Source: Candidatus Omnitrophota bacterium (GTDB lineage Bacteria; Omnitrophota; Koll11; Gygaellales; Profunditerraquicolaceae). Taken from it: a stretch of DNA of 5,121 nt. The stretch is from the NCBI GenBank assembly GCA_028719045.1, contig JAQULD010000105.1:1-5121 (forward strand), given 5' to 3'. Each line of letters starts with the position of its first letter. The first letter of the stretch is position 1. The notes under the pieces are model-generated. The model was not told the DNA's origin. It saw nothing but the letters and a program-made list of their open reading frames with translations, and did no database searches. Shown here piece by piece: positions 1 to 5,121 of the stretch. A program made the translations under genes and the position numbers.

Positions 1-377
1 GGCTGAACAACCTTTTGGAAGAATTAAAGATCGCCCACCTATCCAAGAGCAAAGCTTATAATCTTTCGGGAGGCGAAAGAAGGCGACTTGAGATCACACG
101 GGCGCTGGTTACCAACCCTTCTTTTATACTCCTGGATGAACCGTTTTCCGGCATAGACCCCATTATAGTAAATGAGGCCCAGGAAATCATTAAGGACTTG
201 AGAAGAAAAGGCCTGGGGATACTGCTTACCGACCATAATGTGCGAGAGACCCTTTCCATAACGGACAGGGCTTATTTAATTGCCGATGGGAAGATCCTTA
301 TTTCCGGCACCGCGGCAGAACTTATTAACAATCCTAAAGCGAGAGAGATATATTTAGGCGAAAAATTCAGAATGTGA
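1..377 (+). CDS. lptB: LptB, ATPase of the lipopolysaccharide export ABC transporter (C-terminal part)
   Basis: The reading frame is open from the window edge (first full codon at 3) to a TGA at 375-377, so only about the last half of the protein is present and the Walker A region lies upstream. LptB is the cytoplasmic ATPase that drives LptFG to extract lipopolysaccharide from the inner membrane and push it along the Lpt bridge. Visible motifs, in order: ABC signature LSGGE (63-77) followed by the RRR stretch typical of LptB, Walker B FILLDEP (123-143), D-loop SGIDP, and the switch histidine in TDHNVRET (His codon 234-236). The C-terminal YLGEKFRM closely matches the YLGxxFRL ending of LptB and separates it from LivF/LivG-type ATPases. 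The next gene starts 7 nt after the stop, which suggests co-transcription. The downstream neighbour is not rpoN, as it often is in Proteobacteria. Identity is confident; the missing half is unseen. Confidence 0.93.
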   Translation, partial: LNNLLEELKIAHLSKSKAYNLSGGERRRLEITRALVTNPSFILLDEPFSGIDPIIVNEAQEIIKDLRRKGLGILLTDHNVRETLSITDRAYLIADGKILISGTAAELINNPKAREIYLGEKFRM

Positions 378-384
378 GGATGAA

Positions 385-1260
385 ATGAAAACAGAGTTAA
401 AAAAGCTGGATAACAATAAACGGCAGATAAACATTGAACTACCCGCGGAAACAGTAAAAAATAAATTCGAAGAGGTCTTTAAGAAGATCGGGGAAAAAGC
501 GAAGGTGCCGGGTTTTAGGCCGGGCCACGTGCCGAAAGATATCCTGGAAAAGCATTTTACCCCCGAAGCTAACCAGCAGGTGCTTAATGAATTAATTCCC
601 GACGCCTACAATCAGGCGGTGGAGAAAGAAAAACTCGAAGTCCTGGAAGTGCCCAAGATTCTGGATGTAAAACTCGAGAGGGCGAGCCTTTCATTTAAGG
701 CGGAAGTGGAAGTCATGCCTGAAATCACGGTGAAAAATTACAAAGGCCTTAAAATAAATTTCCAGAAGGCGGCTGTGACCGCGGATGAGGTAAAACGCCA
801 TATAGACTCTTTTAAAGAGTCGCGTAAAATCGACACCCTGGATGAAAAATTAGCCAGGACCCTGGGTTATCCGGACGTGGCGGAACTGGAAAAGGCCGTG
901 GAGAGGCAGCTTTTCATGCAGAAAGAAAATCAGGAACGCCAGAAAATAGAAAATCAGGTGCTCGATCAGTTGAATAAAGGCCTTGATTTCCCGCTTCCCA
1001 ATCCTTTGGTCGAAAAGCAGCTTCAGGACCTCTTAAGGCGCGCGAAAATCGAACTGGCCATGAAGGGTTTCCCCAAAGATAAGATCGAAGAGCAGGAAAA
1101 AACAATGATCGCGGAATTAGAGCCGGAAGCCAAAAAACAGGTAAAAACCTATCTCATACTTTCCACTATTGCTAAAAAGGAAAATATTACCCAGGATGAT
1201 CATATGCCGGCGCATGTGATGGAATTTTTGTTCAAGGAAGGCGATTGGAATATAACTTAA
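385..1260 (+). CDS. tig: Trigger factor lacking the PPIase domain (short form, 291 aa)
   Basis: Trigger factor binds the ribosome near the exit tunnel (protein L23) and shields nascent chains. Residues 1 to about 115 match the ribosome-binding head, with signature GFRPGHVP at 43-50, the same numbering as in the E. coli protein. Residues 116-150 match the linker helix, but the roughly 95-residue FKBP-type prolyl isomerase domain expected next is absent: the chain passes from FKESRKID (143-150) straight into TLDEKLARTLG (151-161), which corresponds to the start of the C-terminal chaperone domain. Residues 160-267 fit that domain (DFPLPNPLVEKQL at 201-213; KKQVKTYLILSTIAKKENI at 250-268). A second stretch of about 40 residues is missing before the final VMEFLFKEG. 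Usual length is about 430 or more. The frame is intact throughout, so this looks like domain loss and not a broken gene. The start is supported by TGAGGA at 375-380, which overlaps the lptB stop. Confidence 0.88.
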   Translation: MKTELKKLDNNKRQINIELPAETVKNKFEEVFKKIGEKAKVPGFRPGHVPKDILEKHFTPEANQQVLNELIPDAYNQAVEKEKLEVLEVPKILDVKLERASLSFKAEVEVMPEITVKNYKGLKINFQKAAVTADEVKRHIDSFKESRKIDTLDEKLARTLGYPDVAELEKAVERQLFMQKENQERQKIENQVLDQLNKGLDFPLPNPLVEKQLQDLLRRAKIELAMKGFPKDKIEEQEKTMIAELEPEAKKQVKTYLILSTIAKKENITQDDHMPAHVMEFLFKEGDWNIT

Positions 1261-1320
1261 GCACCCGCGTTTATGTGGAACATTACGCGTGTGTTGTCTT
1301 GGTAGACAAGGAGGTGTGTT
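1261..1320 (+). promoter_or_regulatory. Structured 5' leader of clpP, copy 1 of a 60-nt two-hairpin RNA element
   Basis: This fills the entire gap between the tig stop and the clpP ATG. Hairpin 1: 1261-1270 pairs with 1285-1294 (nine pairs counting a G-U at the base, with one C/U mismatch at 1265/1290); an inner ATG/CAT stem (1273-1275 with 1281-1283) closes the loop TGGAA (1276-1280). Hairpin 2: 1295-1299 pairs with 1304-1308 around the loop TGGT (1300-1303), extendable by 1294-1309. The ribosome binding site GGAGGT (1310-1315) follows at once, 5 nt before ATG. The same architecture recurs at 1945-2004 with 39 of 60 identical positions and compensatory stem changes. No U-run follows either hairpin, so an intrinsic terminator is unlikely. 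A cis-acting translational control RNA is the best reading; ligand or binding protein is unknown. Confidence 0.72.
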
Positions 1321-1926
1321 ATGAATGAAAGAAATCAGCTTTTAGTGCCCATGGTCGTTGAACAGACTGCGCGCGGTTATGAACGCGCCTACGATATCTA
1401 TTCGCGTCTTTTAAAAGACCGCATAGTGTTCATCGGCACGCCCATAGACGATTATGTGGCAAACCTTGTTATCGCCCAGATGCTTTTCTTGCAGATGGAA
1501 GATTCTGCAAAAGAGATAAGCCTTTATATCAATACCCCCGGAGGCTCGGTGACCGCGGGGCTGGCGATATACGATACCATTCAGTTCGTAAAGCCGGATG
1601 TAGCTACTTATTGCGTCGGCCAGGCTGCCAGCATGGGGGCGCTGCTTTTGACCGCGGGGACAAAAGGCAAACGTTTCGCGCTTCCGAATTCGCGCATGAT
1701 GATCCATCAGCCCTGGGGAGGGATACAGGGAGCGGCGGAAGATATTTCGCGCCACGCCAAAGAGATACTTAACCTTCGCGAGAAACTTAATCAAATCCTG
1801 GGTAAACATACAGGGCAAACACTGGAGAAAATCGCCAAGGATACGGACAGGGATTATTTCATGTCCAGCCAGGAAGCCAAAGATTACGGTTTGATTGATG
1901 AAGTTGTAGTGCATATGAAAAAATAG
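1321..1926 (+). CDS. clpP: ClpP, ATP-dependent Clp protease proteolytic subunit
   Basis: ClpP forms the double-heptamer serine protease barrel that degrades substrates unfolded and fed in by ClpX or ClpA-type ATPases in the cytoplasm. At 201 residues it has the normal length. The catalytic triad is complete and correctly spaced: Ser104 in [11 protein letters not shown], His129 in MMIHQPWGG, Asp178 in DTDRDYF, the same 25- and 49-residue intervals as E. coli Ser111/His136/Asp185. Other family hallmarks are [18 protein letters not shown] (oxyanion strand region) and the N-terminal [12 protein letters not shown]...YDIYSRLLK. The N-terminus is short and suggests only a brief propeptide. The start follows the ribosome binding site inside the structured leader. 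The tig-clpP order is the common one, but clpX, which often follows, is replaced by amino acid metabolism genes. Confidence 0.97.
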   Translation: MNERNQLLVPMVVEQTARGYERAYDIYSRLLKDRIVFIGTPIDDYVANLVIAQMLFLQMEDSAKEISLYINTPGGSVTAGLAIYDTIQFVKPDVATYCVGQAASMGALLLTAGTKGKRFALPNSRMMIHQPWGGIQGAAEDISRHAKEILNLREKLNQILGKHTGQTLEKIAKDTDRDYFMSSQEAKDYGLIDEVVVHMKK

Positions 1927-1944
1927 GGAAAAATTAATAACATA

Positions 1945-2004
1945 GCACCGGCGCTTATGTGGAGCATTGCGCCGGTGTCAAACTGGTGTTTGAGGAGGTT
2001 AAAA
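1945..2004 (+). promoter_or_regulatory. Structured 5' leader of the aminotransferase gene, copy 2 of the 60-nt two-hairpin RNA element
   Basis: This second copy of the element before clpP also ends exactly at a start codon. Hairpin 1: 1945-1954 pairs with 1969-1978 in ten continuous pairs (outermost G-U); an inner ATG/CAT stem (1957-1959 with 1965-1967) closes the loop TGGAG (1960-1964). Hairpin 2: 1978-1983 pairs with 1988-1993 around the loop TGGT (1984-1987); T1978 can pair in either stem. GGAGGT (1994-1999) follows directly and serves the ATG at 2005, which fixes the start of the aminotransferase. Against copy 1, two pairs of hairpin 1 and five of the six pairs of hairpin 2 are changed on both sides with pairing kept, while the loops and ribosome binding site stay the same. 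The 18 nt between the clpP stop and this element (1927-1944) are AT-rich, and I see no convincing promoter or terminator there. Confidence 0.74.
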
Positions 2005-3141
2005 ATGAGAAAAAATTATTTACTTACCCCGGGACCGACGCCGCTTCCGCCTCAGGTATGCGAAGCGATGGCACGGCCTATAATCCATCACCGCACGCCG
2101 CAGTTCCAGTTGGTATTAAAAGAAGCCCACGAAGGGTTGAAATATGTTTTTCAGACCAGTAATGAAGTCTTTATTTTAGCTTCTTCAGGCACCGGAGCGA
2201 TGGAAGCCGCGGTGGCGAATCTTTTATCGGCGGGAGATACTTGCCTTACTATTCAGGGAGGTAAATTCGGCGAAAGATGGACTGAGGTCTGCAAGAGCTA
2301 TGGCATAAATGCCGAGGTCGTCAGCGTAGAGTGGGGCAAGGCGATTGACGCAAAAGAGATTGAAAAGCGCCTTAAGGCAAACCCGAAAATAAAAGCCGTG
2401 TTCTCCACTCTTTGCGAAACCTCTACCGGCGTAGCCAATGATATCGAAGCTCTGGGTAAAGTCCTGAAGGAAACCGCGGCGGTACTGGTGGTCGACGCTA
2501 TAAGCGGCCTGGGCGCGATAGATTTAAAAACCGACGCCTGGTTTTGCGATGTGGTGGTTTCCGGTTCGCAAAAAGGCCTTATGCTTCCTCCGGGGCTCGG
2601 GTTTATTTCTGTAAGCCCTAAAGCCTGGAAATTAGTCGAGGCGTCAAAATCCCCCAGGTATTATTTTGACCTGAGGAAAGCGAAAAAAGCTTATGAAAAA
2701 ACGGATACCCCTTTTACTCCCGCGATAAGCTTAGTAATCGCGTTAAACGAAGCTTTGAAAATAATGAAACAGGACGGCCTGGAGAATATTTTTCTGCGCC
2801 ATAAGAAAATGGCGGATGCTACGCGCGCCGCGATGAAAGGGTTGGGTTTAAAACTTTTTGCCCCTACCGCCGCGTCTGACGTGGTAACCGCGGTCTGTCT
2901 CCCCGAGGGCCTAGACGGGGAAAAATTGGTGAAGACCATGCGTGATACGTACGGAGTTACTATCGCCGGCGGCCAGGATGCGCTAAAGGGTAAAGTTATT
3001 AGAATCGCGCATATGGGTTATATTGAAGAATTCGATATTATTACCGGCATTTCCTGCCTGGAAAAAGTTTTACAGCAGATGGGTTATAAATTCGAGCTTG
3101 GCGCAGGAGTTGCTGCGGCGCAGGCGATATTCCTGAAATAG
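2005..3141 (+). CDS. Class V PLP-dependent aminotransferase (serine-pyruvate / alanine-glyoxylate type), probable phosphoserine aminotransferase role
   Basis: This 378-residue cytoplasmic enzyme belongs to the alanine-glyoxylate/serine-pyruvate aminotransferase branch of fold-type I class V. Visible marks: N-terminal LLTPGPTPLPPQV; HHRTPQF (28-34); the PLP-phosphate loop SSGTGAMEAAV (60-70); Asp164 in VVDAISGLGAID, which contacts the PLP ring nitrogen; Schiff-base Lys190 in SGSQKGLMLPPGLGF; TPAISL (238-243); and the carboxylate-binding Arg333 in VIRIAHMG. An in-frame ATG at 1957 would add 16 residues, but it lies in the RNA leader loop and has no ribosome binding site, whereas ATG 2005 follows GGAGGT. 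serA starts 11 nt after the stop. By family alone the substrate could be serine, alanine or glyoxylate. The tight pairing with serA, as in some other bacteria and archaea lacking SerC, makes amination of 3-phosphohydroxypyruvate to phosphoserine the likely role (inference). Confidence 0.88.
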   Translation: MRKNYLLTPGPTPLPPQVCEAMARPIIHHRTPQFQLVLKEAHEGLKYVFQTSNEVFILASSGTGAMEAAVANLLSAGDTCLTIQGGKFGERWTEVCKSYGINAEVVSVEWGKAIDAKEIEKRLKANPKIKAVFSTLCETSTGVANDIEALGKVLKETAAVLVVDAISGLGAIDLKTDAWFCDVVVSGSQKGLMLPPGLGFISVSPKAWKLVEASKSPRYYFDLRKAKKAYEKTDTPFTPAISLVIALNEALKIMKQDGLENIFLRHKKMADATRAAMKGLGLKLFAPTAASDVVTAVCLPEGLDGEKLVKTMRDTYGVTIAGGQDALKGKVIRIAHMGYIEEFDIITGISCLEKVLQQMGYKFELGAGVAAAQAIFLK

Positions 3142-3152
3142 CGGAGGTTAAA

Positions 3153-4736
3153 ATGAAAATACTGGTCAGTGACGCGTTATCCGAAGAGGGTTTGAAGATC
3201 CTCAGGGAAAACAAGGATTTTTTAGTTGATGTAAAAACCGGGTTGAAGCCGGAAGAATTAAAGGAAATAATAAAGGACTACGATGCGCTTATCGTAAGGA
3301 GCGCTACCAAAGCGAATAAAGATCTTATAAATGCCGCTTCAAAATTAAAGGTGATCGGCCGGGCCGGAGTGGGGCTGGATAACGTGGACCTGGCGGTTGC
3401 TACCGAACGCGGCATAGTGGTCATGAATACCCCGGCGGGCAATACGATCTCCACCTGCGAGCATACCTTCAGCCTCATACTTTCGGTCGCCCGCAGCATA
3501 CCGCAGGCGAACGAATCCACAAAAAAAGGCGAATGGAAGCGTTCCAAATATATGGGGGTGGAACTTTATAATAAAACCTTAGGGATAATAGGATTGGGAA
3601 GGATAGGCACGGAAGTCGCTAAACGCGCGTTTTCCTTCGGGATGAAAGTTGTGGCGTTCGACCCTTTTCTTAACCGCGAAGTGGCACGGGAATTAGGGAT
3701 AGAAGCCGTAACACTCTCTGACCTGTTAAAAGCCGCTGATTTTATCACTGTGCATGTGCCTTTGTCCGCGGATACCAAGCATATGATATCCGATAAGGAA
3801 TTTGACATGATGAAAAAAACCTGCCGTATCGTAAACTGCGCGAGGGGCGGGATTATCGATGAGGCTGCTTTGGCCAAGGCGATAAAAGAAGGAAAGATAG
3901 CCGGGGCGGCGCTTGACGTTTTTGAAAAAGAACCTCCCGATCCCGCGAATGAACTTTTAAAGCTGGATAATGTGGTGGTCAGCTGCCATTTGGGCGCTTC
4001 CACCGAGGAGGCCCAGGTAAACGTTGCTATTGAAGTAGCCGAATGCGTCAGGGATTATTTGCTGGGCAGGGGGATCAGGAACGCGGCTAATTATCCCAGT
4101 GTTGAAGCTGAACTTTATAAAGTTTTACAGCCCTATATAATAATGTCGGAAAGGCTCGGGAATTTTTCCAGCCAGATCATCGAGGGCGGGATCAAGGAAG
4201 TGGAGATCCGCTATACCGGAGAGATCACAAAATACGATACTACTTCTCTTACCATGGCGGTAATAAAAGGTTTGTTAAACCCGATACTCAAAGAAGCGGT
4301 CAATTTTATCAATGCCATCCCGCTTGCCAAGAGCCGCGGCATAAAGATAGAACAGATAAAAACATCGAGCGAAGAAGATTTTGTGAACCTGATCACTCTT
4401 AAGATCGTTACCGACAAAGAGACCAAACAGGTGGCTGCGACATTATCCCCGAAAAGAGAACCGAGGATAGTCAGGATCGATGATTTTTACGTCGAAGCTT
4501 CACCGTTCGGATATCTGATCGTGATGAAAAACTGGGATAAGCCGGGCATTATCGGCAACATCGGTTCGCTTATGGGAAAACATAAAATCAATATCGCCGC
4601 TATGACGTTTGGCCGCAAGGTCCAGGGGGGGGTCGCGGTAAGTATCTTGAATGTCGACAGCCCGATCTCGGCTGAGTTGGTGGAAGAAATAAAGAAAATA
4701 GAGAATATATTAGAAGTGAAGGTGATAAAGTTATGA
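3153..4736 (+). CDS. serA: D-3-phosphoglycerate dehydrogenase, long form with ACT domain
   Basis: SerA oxidises 3-phosphoglycerate to 3-phosphohydroxypyruvate with NAD, the first step of serine synthesis. The 527 residues match the long (M. tuberculosis-like) class. Substrate-binding halves occupy about 1-98 and 285-315. The Rossmann domain at about 99-284 has GLGRIG (147-152), with Asp170 at the end of the following strand indicating NAD preference. The catalytic set is complete: Arg231 in NCARGG, Glu260 in DVFEKEPP, His279 in CHLGAST. GRAGVGLDNVD (69-79) is the usual substrate-side motif. Residues about 316-450 form the extra intervening (ASB) domain, and about 453-527 an ACT domain (LIVMKNWDKPGIIGNIGSLMG begins at 455), which in this class binds serine for feedback inhibition. 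A ribosome binding site GGAGG at 3143-3147 lies 5 nt before ATG, and the gene follows the aminotransferase by 11 nt, so the two are very probably co-transcribed. Confidence 0.97.
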   Translation: MKILVSDALSEEGLKILRENKDFLVDVKTGLKPEELKEIIKDYDALIVRSATKANKDLINAASKLKVIGRAGVGLDNVDLAVATERGIVVMNTPAGNTISTCEHTFSLILSVARSIPQANESTKKGEWKRSKYMGVELYNKTLGIIGLGRIGTEVAKRAFSFGMKVVAFDPFLNREVARELGIEAVTLSDLLKAADFITVHVPLSADTKHMISDKEFDMMKKTCRIVNCARGGIIDEAALAKAIKEGKIAGAALDVFEKEPPDPANELLKLDNVVVSCHLGASTEEAQVNVAIEVAECVRDYLLGRGIRNAANYPSVEAELYKVLQPYIIMSERLGNFSSQIIEGGIKEVEIRYTGEITKYDTTSLTMAVIKGLLNPILKEAVNFINAIPLAKSRGIKIEQIKTSSEEDFVNLITLKIVTDKETKQVAATLSPKREPRIVRIDDFYVEASPFGYLIVMKNWDKPGIIGNIGSLMGKHKINIAAMTFGRKVQGGVAVSILNVDSPISAELVEEIKKIENILEVKVIKL

Positions 4737-5121
4737 AAAACAAATTTGGGTGTTTGAAATTTGCGCTTGGCGCTTATTTTGCCGTTTGCGCTTTGGGCCT
4801 TGTTATTCCTGCCGCCTATGCCAGGGATATCACGATACTGTATTCCGGGGAAACCCATAGTATGCTTTATCCCTGTAATTGCCCTTTTGAGCCTGACGGA
4901 GGAGTGGCGCGCAGGGCGACGCTGGCCAAGGAACTCAGGAAACAAAACCCGGACAGCCTGTTTTTGGATTCGGGAGGATTCTTTGGCGGCGGGCTCATGG
5001 ATGAGTATACCCAGAATACGCAGCTGGATAAAGAACGGACGCTGGTAAACCTGAAGGCGATGAGCCTTATGAAATACGACGCGGTTACGCTTGGCGACGA
5101 TGAATTGGATTTCGGCAGCGA
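4733..5121 (+). CDS. Exported UshA/5'-nucleotidase-like metallophosphoesterase family protein (N-terminal part)
   Basis: The ATG at 4733 overlaps the serA stop (ATGA), with AAGGTGA at 4719-4725 as ribosome binding site. The frame stays open to the window edge, giving 129 residues of a longer protein. Residues 1-30 form a signal peptide: basic start, hydrophobic core, and a signal peptidase I site after AYA (28-30), so the product is probably periplasmic or exported. The mature part begins ITILYSGETHSMLYPCNCP and continues GGVARRATLAKELRK (56-70), LFLDSGGFF (76-84) and YDAVTLGDDELDFG (115-128). This follows the order of calcineurin-like 5'-nucleotidases (normally NDxH, LDxGD, GNHEFD), but several metal ligands differ: E40-x-H42 for D-x-H, GG for GD, and GDDE for GNHE. 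A Cys-x-Cys pair (48, 50) follows the first motif. I recall similar sequences being named UshA-like (seleno)proteins in anaerobes, but could not check this. Substrate is unknown. Confidence 0.75.
   Translation, partial: MKNKFGCLKFALGAYFAVCALGLVIPAAYARDITILYSGETHSMLYPCNCPFEPDGGVARRATLAKELRKQNPDSLFLDSGGFFGGGLMDEYTQNTQLDKERTLVNLKAMSLMKYDAVTLGDDELDFGS

Noticed and set aside
1243..1287. WNIT encoded both at the trigger factor C-terminus and in the leader just downstream, as a sign of tandem duplication
   Set aside because: The match covers only four codons with different third bases and no flanking similarity, so chance is enough.
1273..1305. Possible leader peptide MWNITRVLSW in copy 1, with a similar reading MWSIAPVSNW in copy 2
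   Set aside because: There is no ribosome binding site before either ATG and copy 2 has no stop at the matching position. The substitutions are mostly non-synonymous and follow base pairing, so RNA structure explains the similarity better. An attenuation peptide is not ruled out completely.
1411..1914. Long open frame on the minus strand opposite clpP, and similar minus-strand frames opposite serA
   Set aside because: They lie opposite well-supported genes and their products show no recognisable domain; they are codon-bias shadows.
1904..1940. Possible promoter between clpP and the aminotransferase gene (TTGTAG and TAATAA)
   Set aside because: The two boxes are about 25 nt apart, too far for a sigma-70-type promoter, and the region is simply AT-rich.
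1945..1978. Hairpin after clpP as an intrinsic terminator
   Set aside because: The stem is strong, but it is followed by a second structured hairpin and a ribosome binding site, not by a run of T.
1957..2004. Upstream in-frame ATG at 1957 extending the aminotransferase by 16 residues
   Set aside because: It lies inside the conserved hairpin 1, has no ribosome binding site, and the extension is not part of the family N-terminus. ATG 2005 has GGAGGT at ideal spacing and begins the usual LLTPGPT region.
4761..5048. Plus-strand open frame of 95 codons after serA
   Set aside because: It overlaps in another frame the gene starting at 4733, which has a signal peptide, a coupled start and recognisable family motifs.

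Overview
The window carries six protein genes, all on the + strand and closely spaced. It begins inside an lptB-type ABC transporter ATPase gene and ends inside a gene for an exported metallophosphoesterase-like protein. Between them lie a shortened trigger factor gene, clpP, a class V aminotransferase and serA. LptB serves lipopolysaccharide export, so the source is a diderm (Gram-negative-type) bacterium. Moderate base composition, strong GGAGG ribosome binding sites, a class V aminotransferase next to serA, and the style of the last protein suggest an uncultured anaerobe, perhaps of the Omnitrophota (OP3) type. That placement is an impression from sequence style and was not tested by search.

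Layout: (1) 1-377, end of lptB; (2) 385-1260, a trigger factor of 291 residues with the ribosome-binding head and the C-terminal chaperone helices but no FKBP-type PPIase domain and a shortened C-terminal arm; (3) 1261-1320, a structured 60-nt leader; (4) 1321-1926, clpP with an intact catalytic triad; (5) 1945-2004, a second copy of the same 60-nt leader; (6) 2005-3141, a PLP-dependent class V aminotransferase; (7) 3153-4736, serA, long form with a C-terminal ACT domain; (8) 4733 to the window end, an exported UshA/5'-nucleotidase-like protein overlapping the serA stop by 4 nt.

Two functional groups are visible. Trigger factor and ClpP form a protein folding and turnover pair, here without clpX directly downstream. 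The aminotransferase and SerA probably make serine from 3-phosphoglycerate, with the class V enzyme acting in place of SerC.

The most notable observation is the pair of 60-nt elements placed directly before the clpP and aminotransferase start codons. Both fold into two adjacent hairpins with matching loops (TGGAA/TGGAG and TGGT) and the same GGAGGT ribosome binding site at the same distance from ATG. The stems differ by compensatory base changes: two pairs in hairpin 1 and five of six pairs in hairpin 2. This points to a conserved cis-acting RNA that links expression of clpP and the serine genes. I do not recognise it as a known riboswitch or motif.
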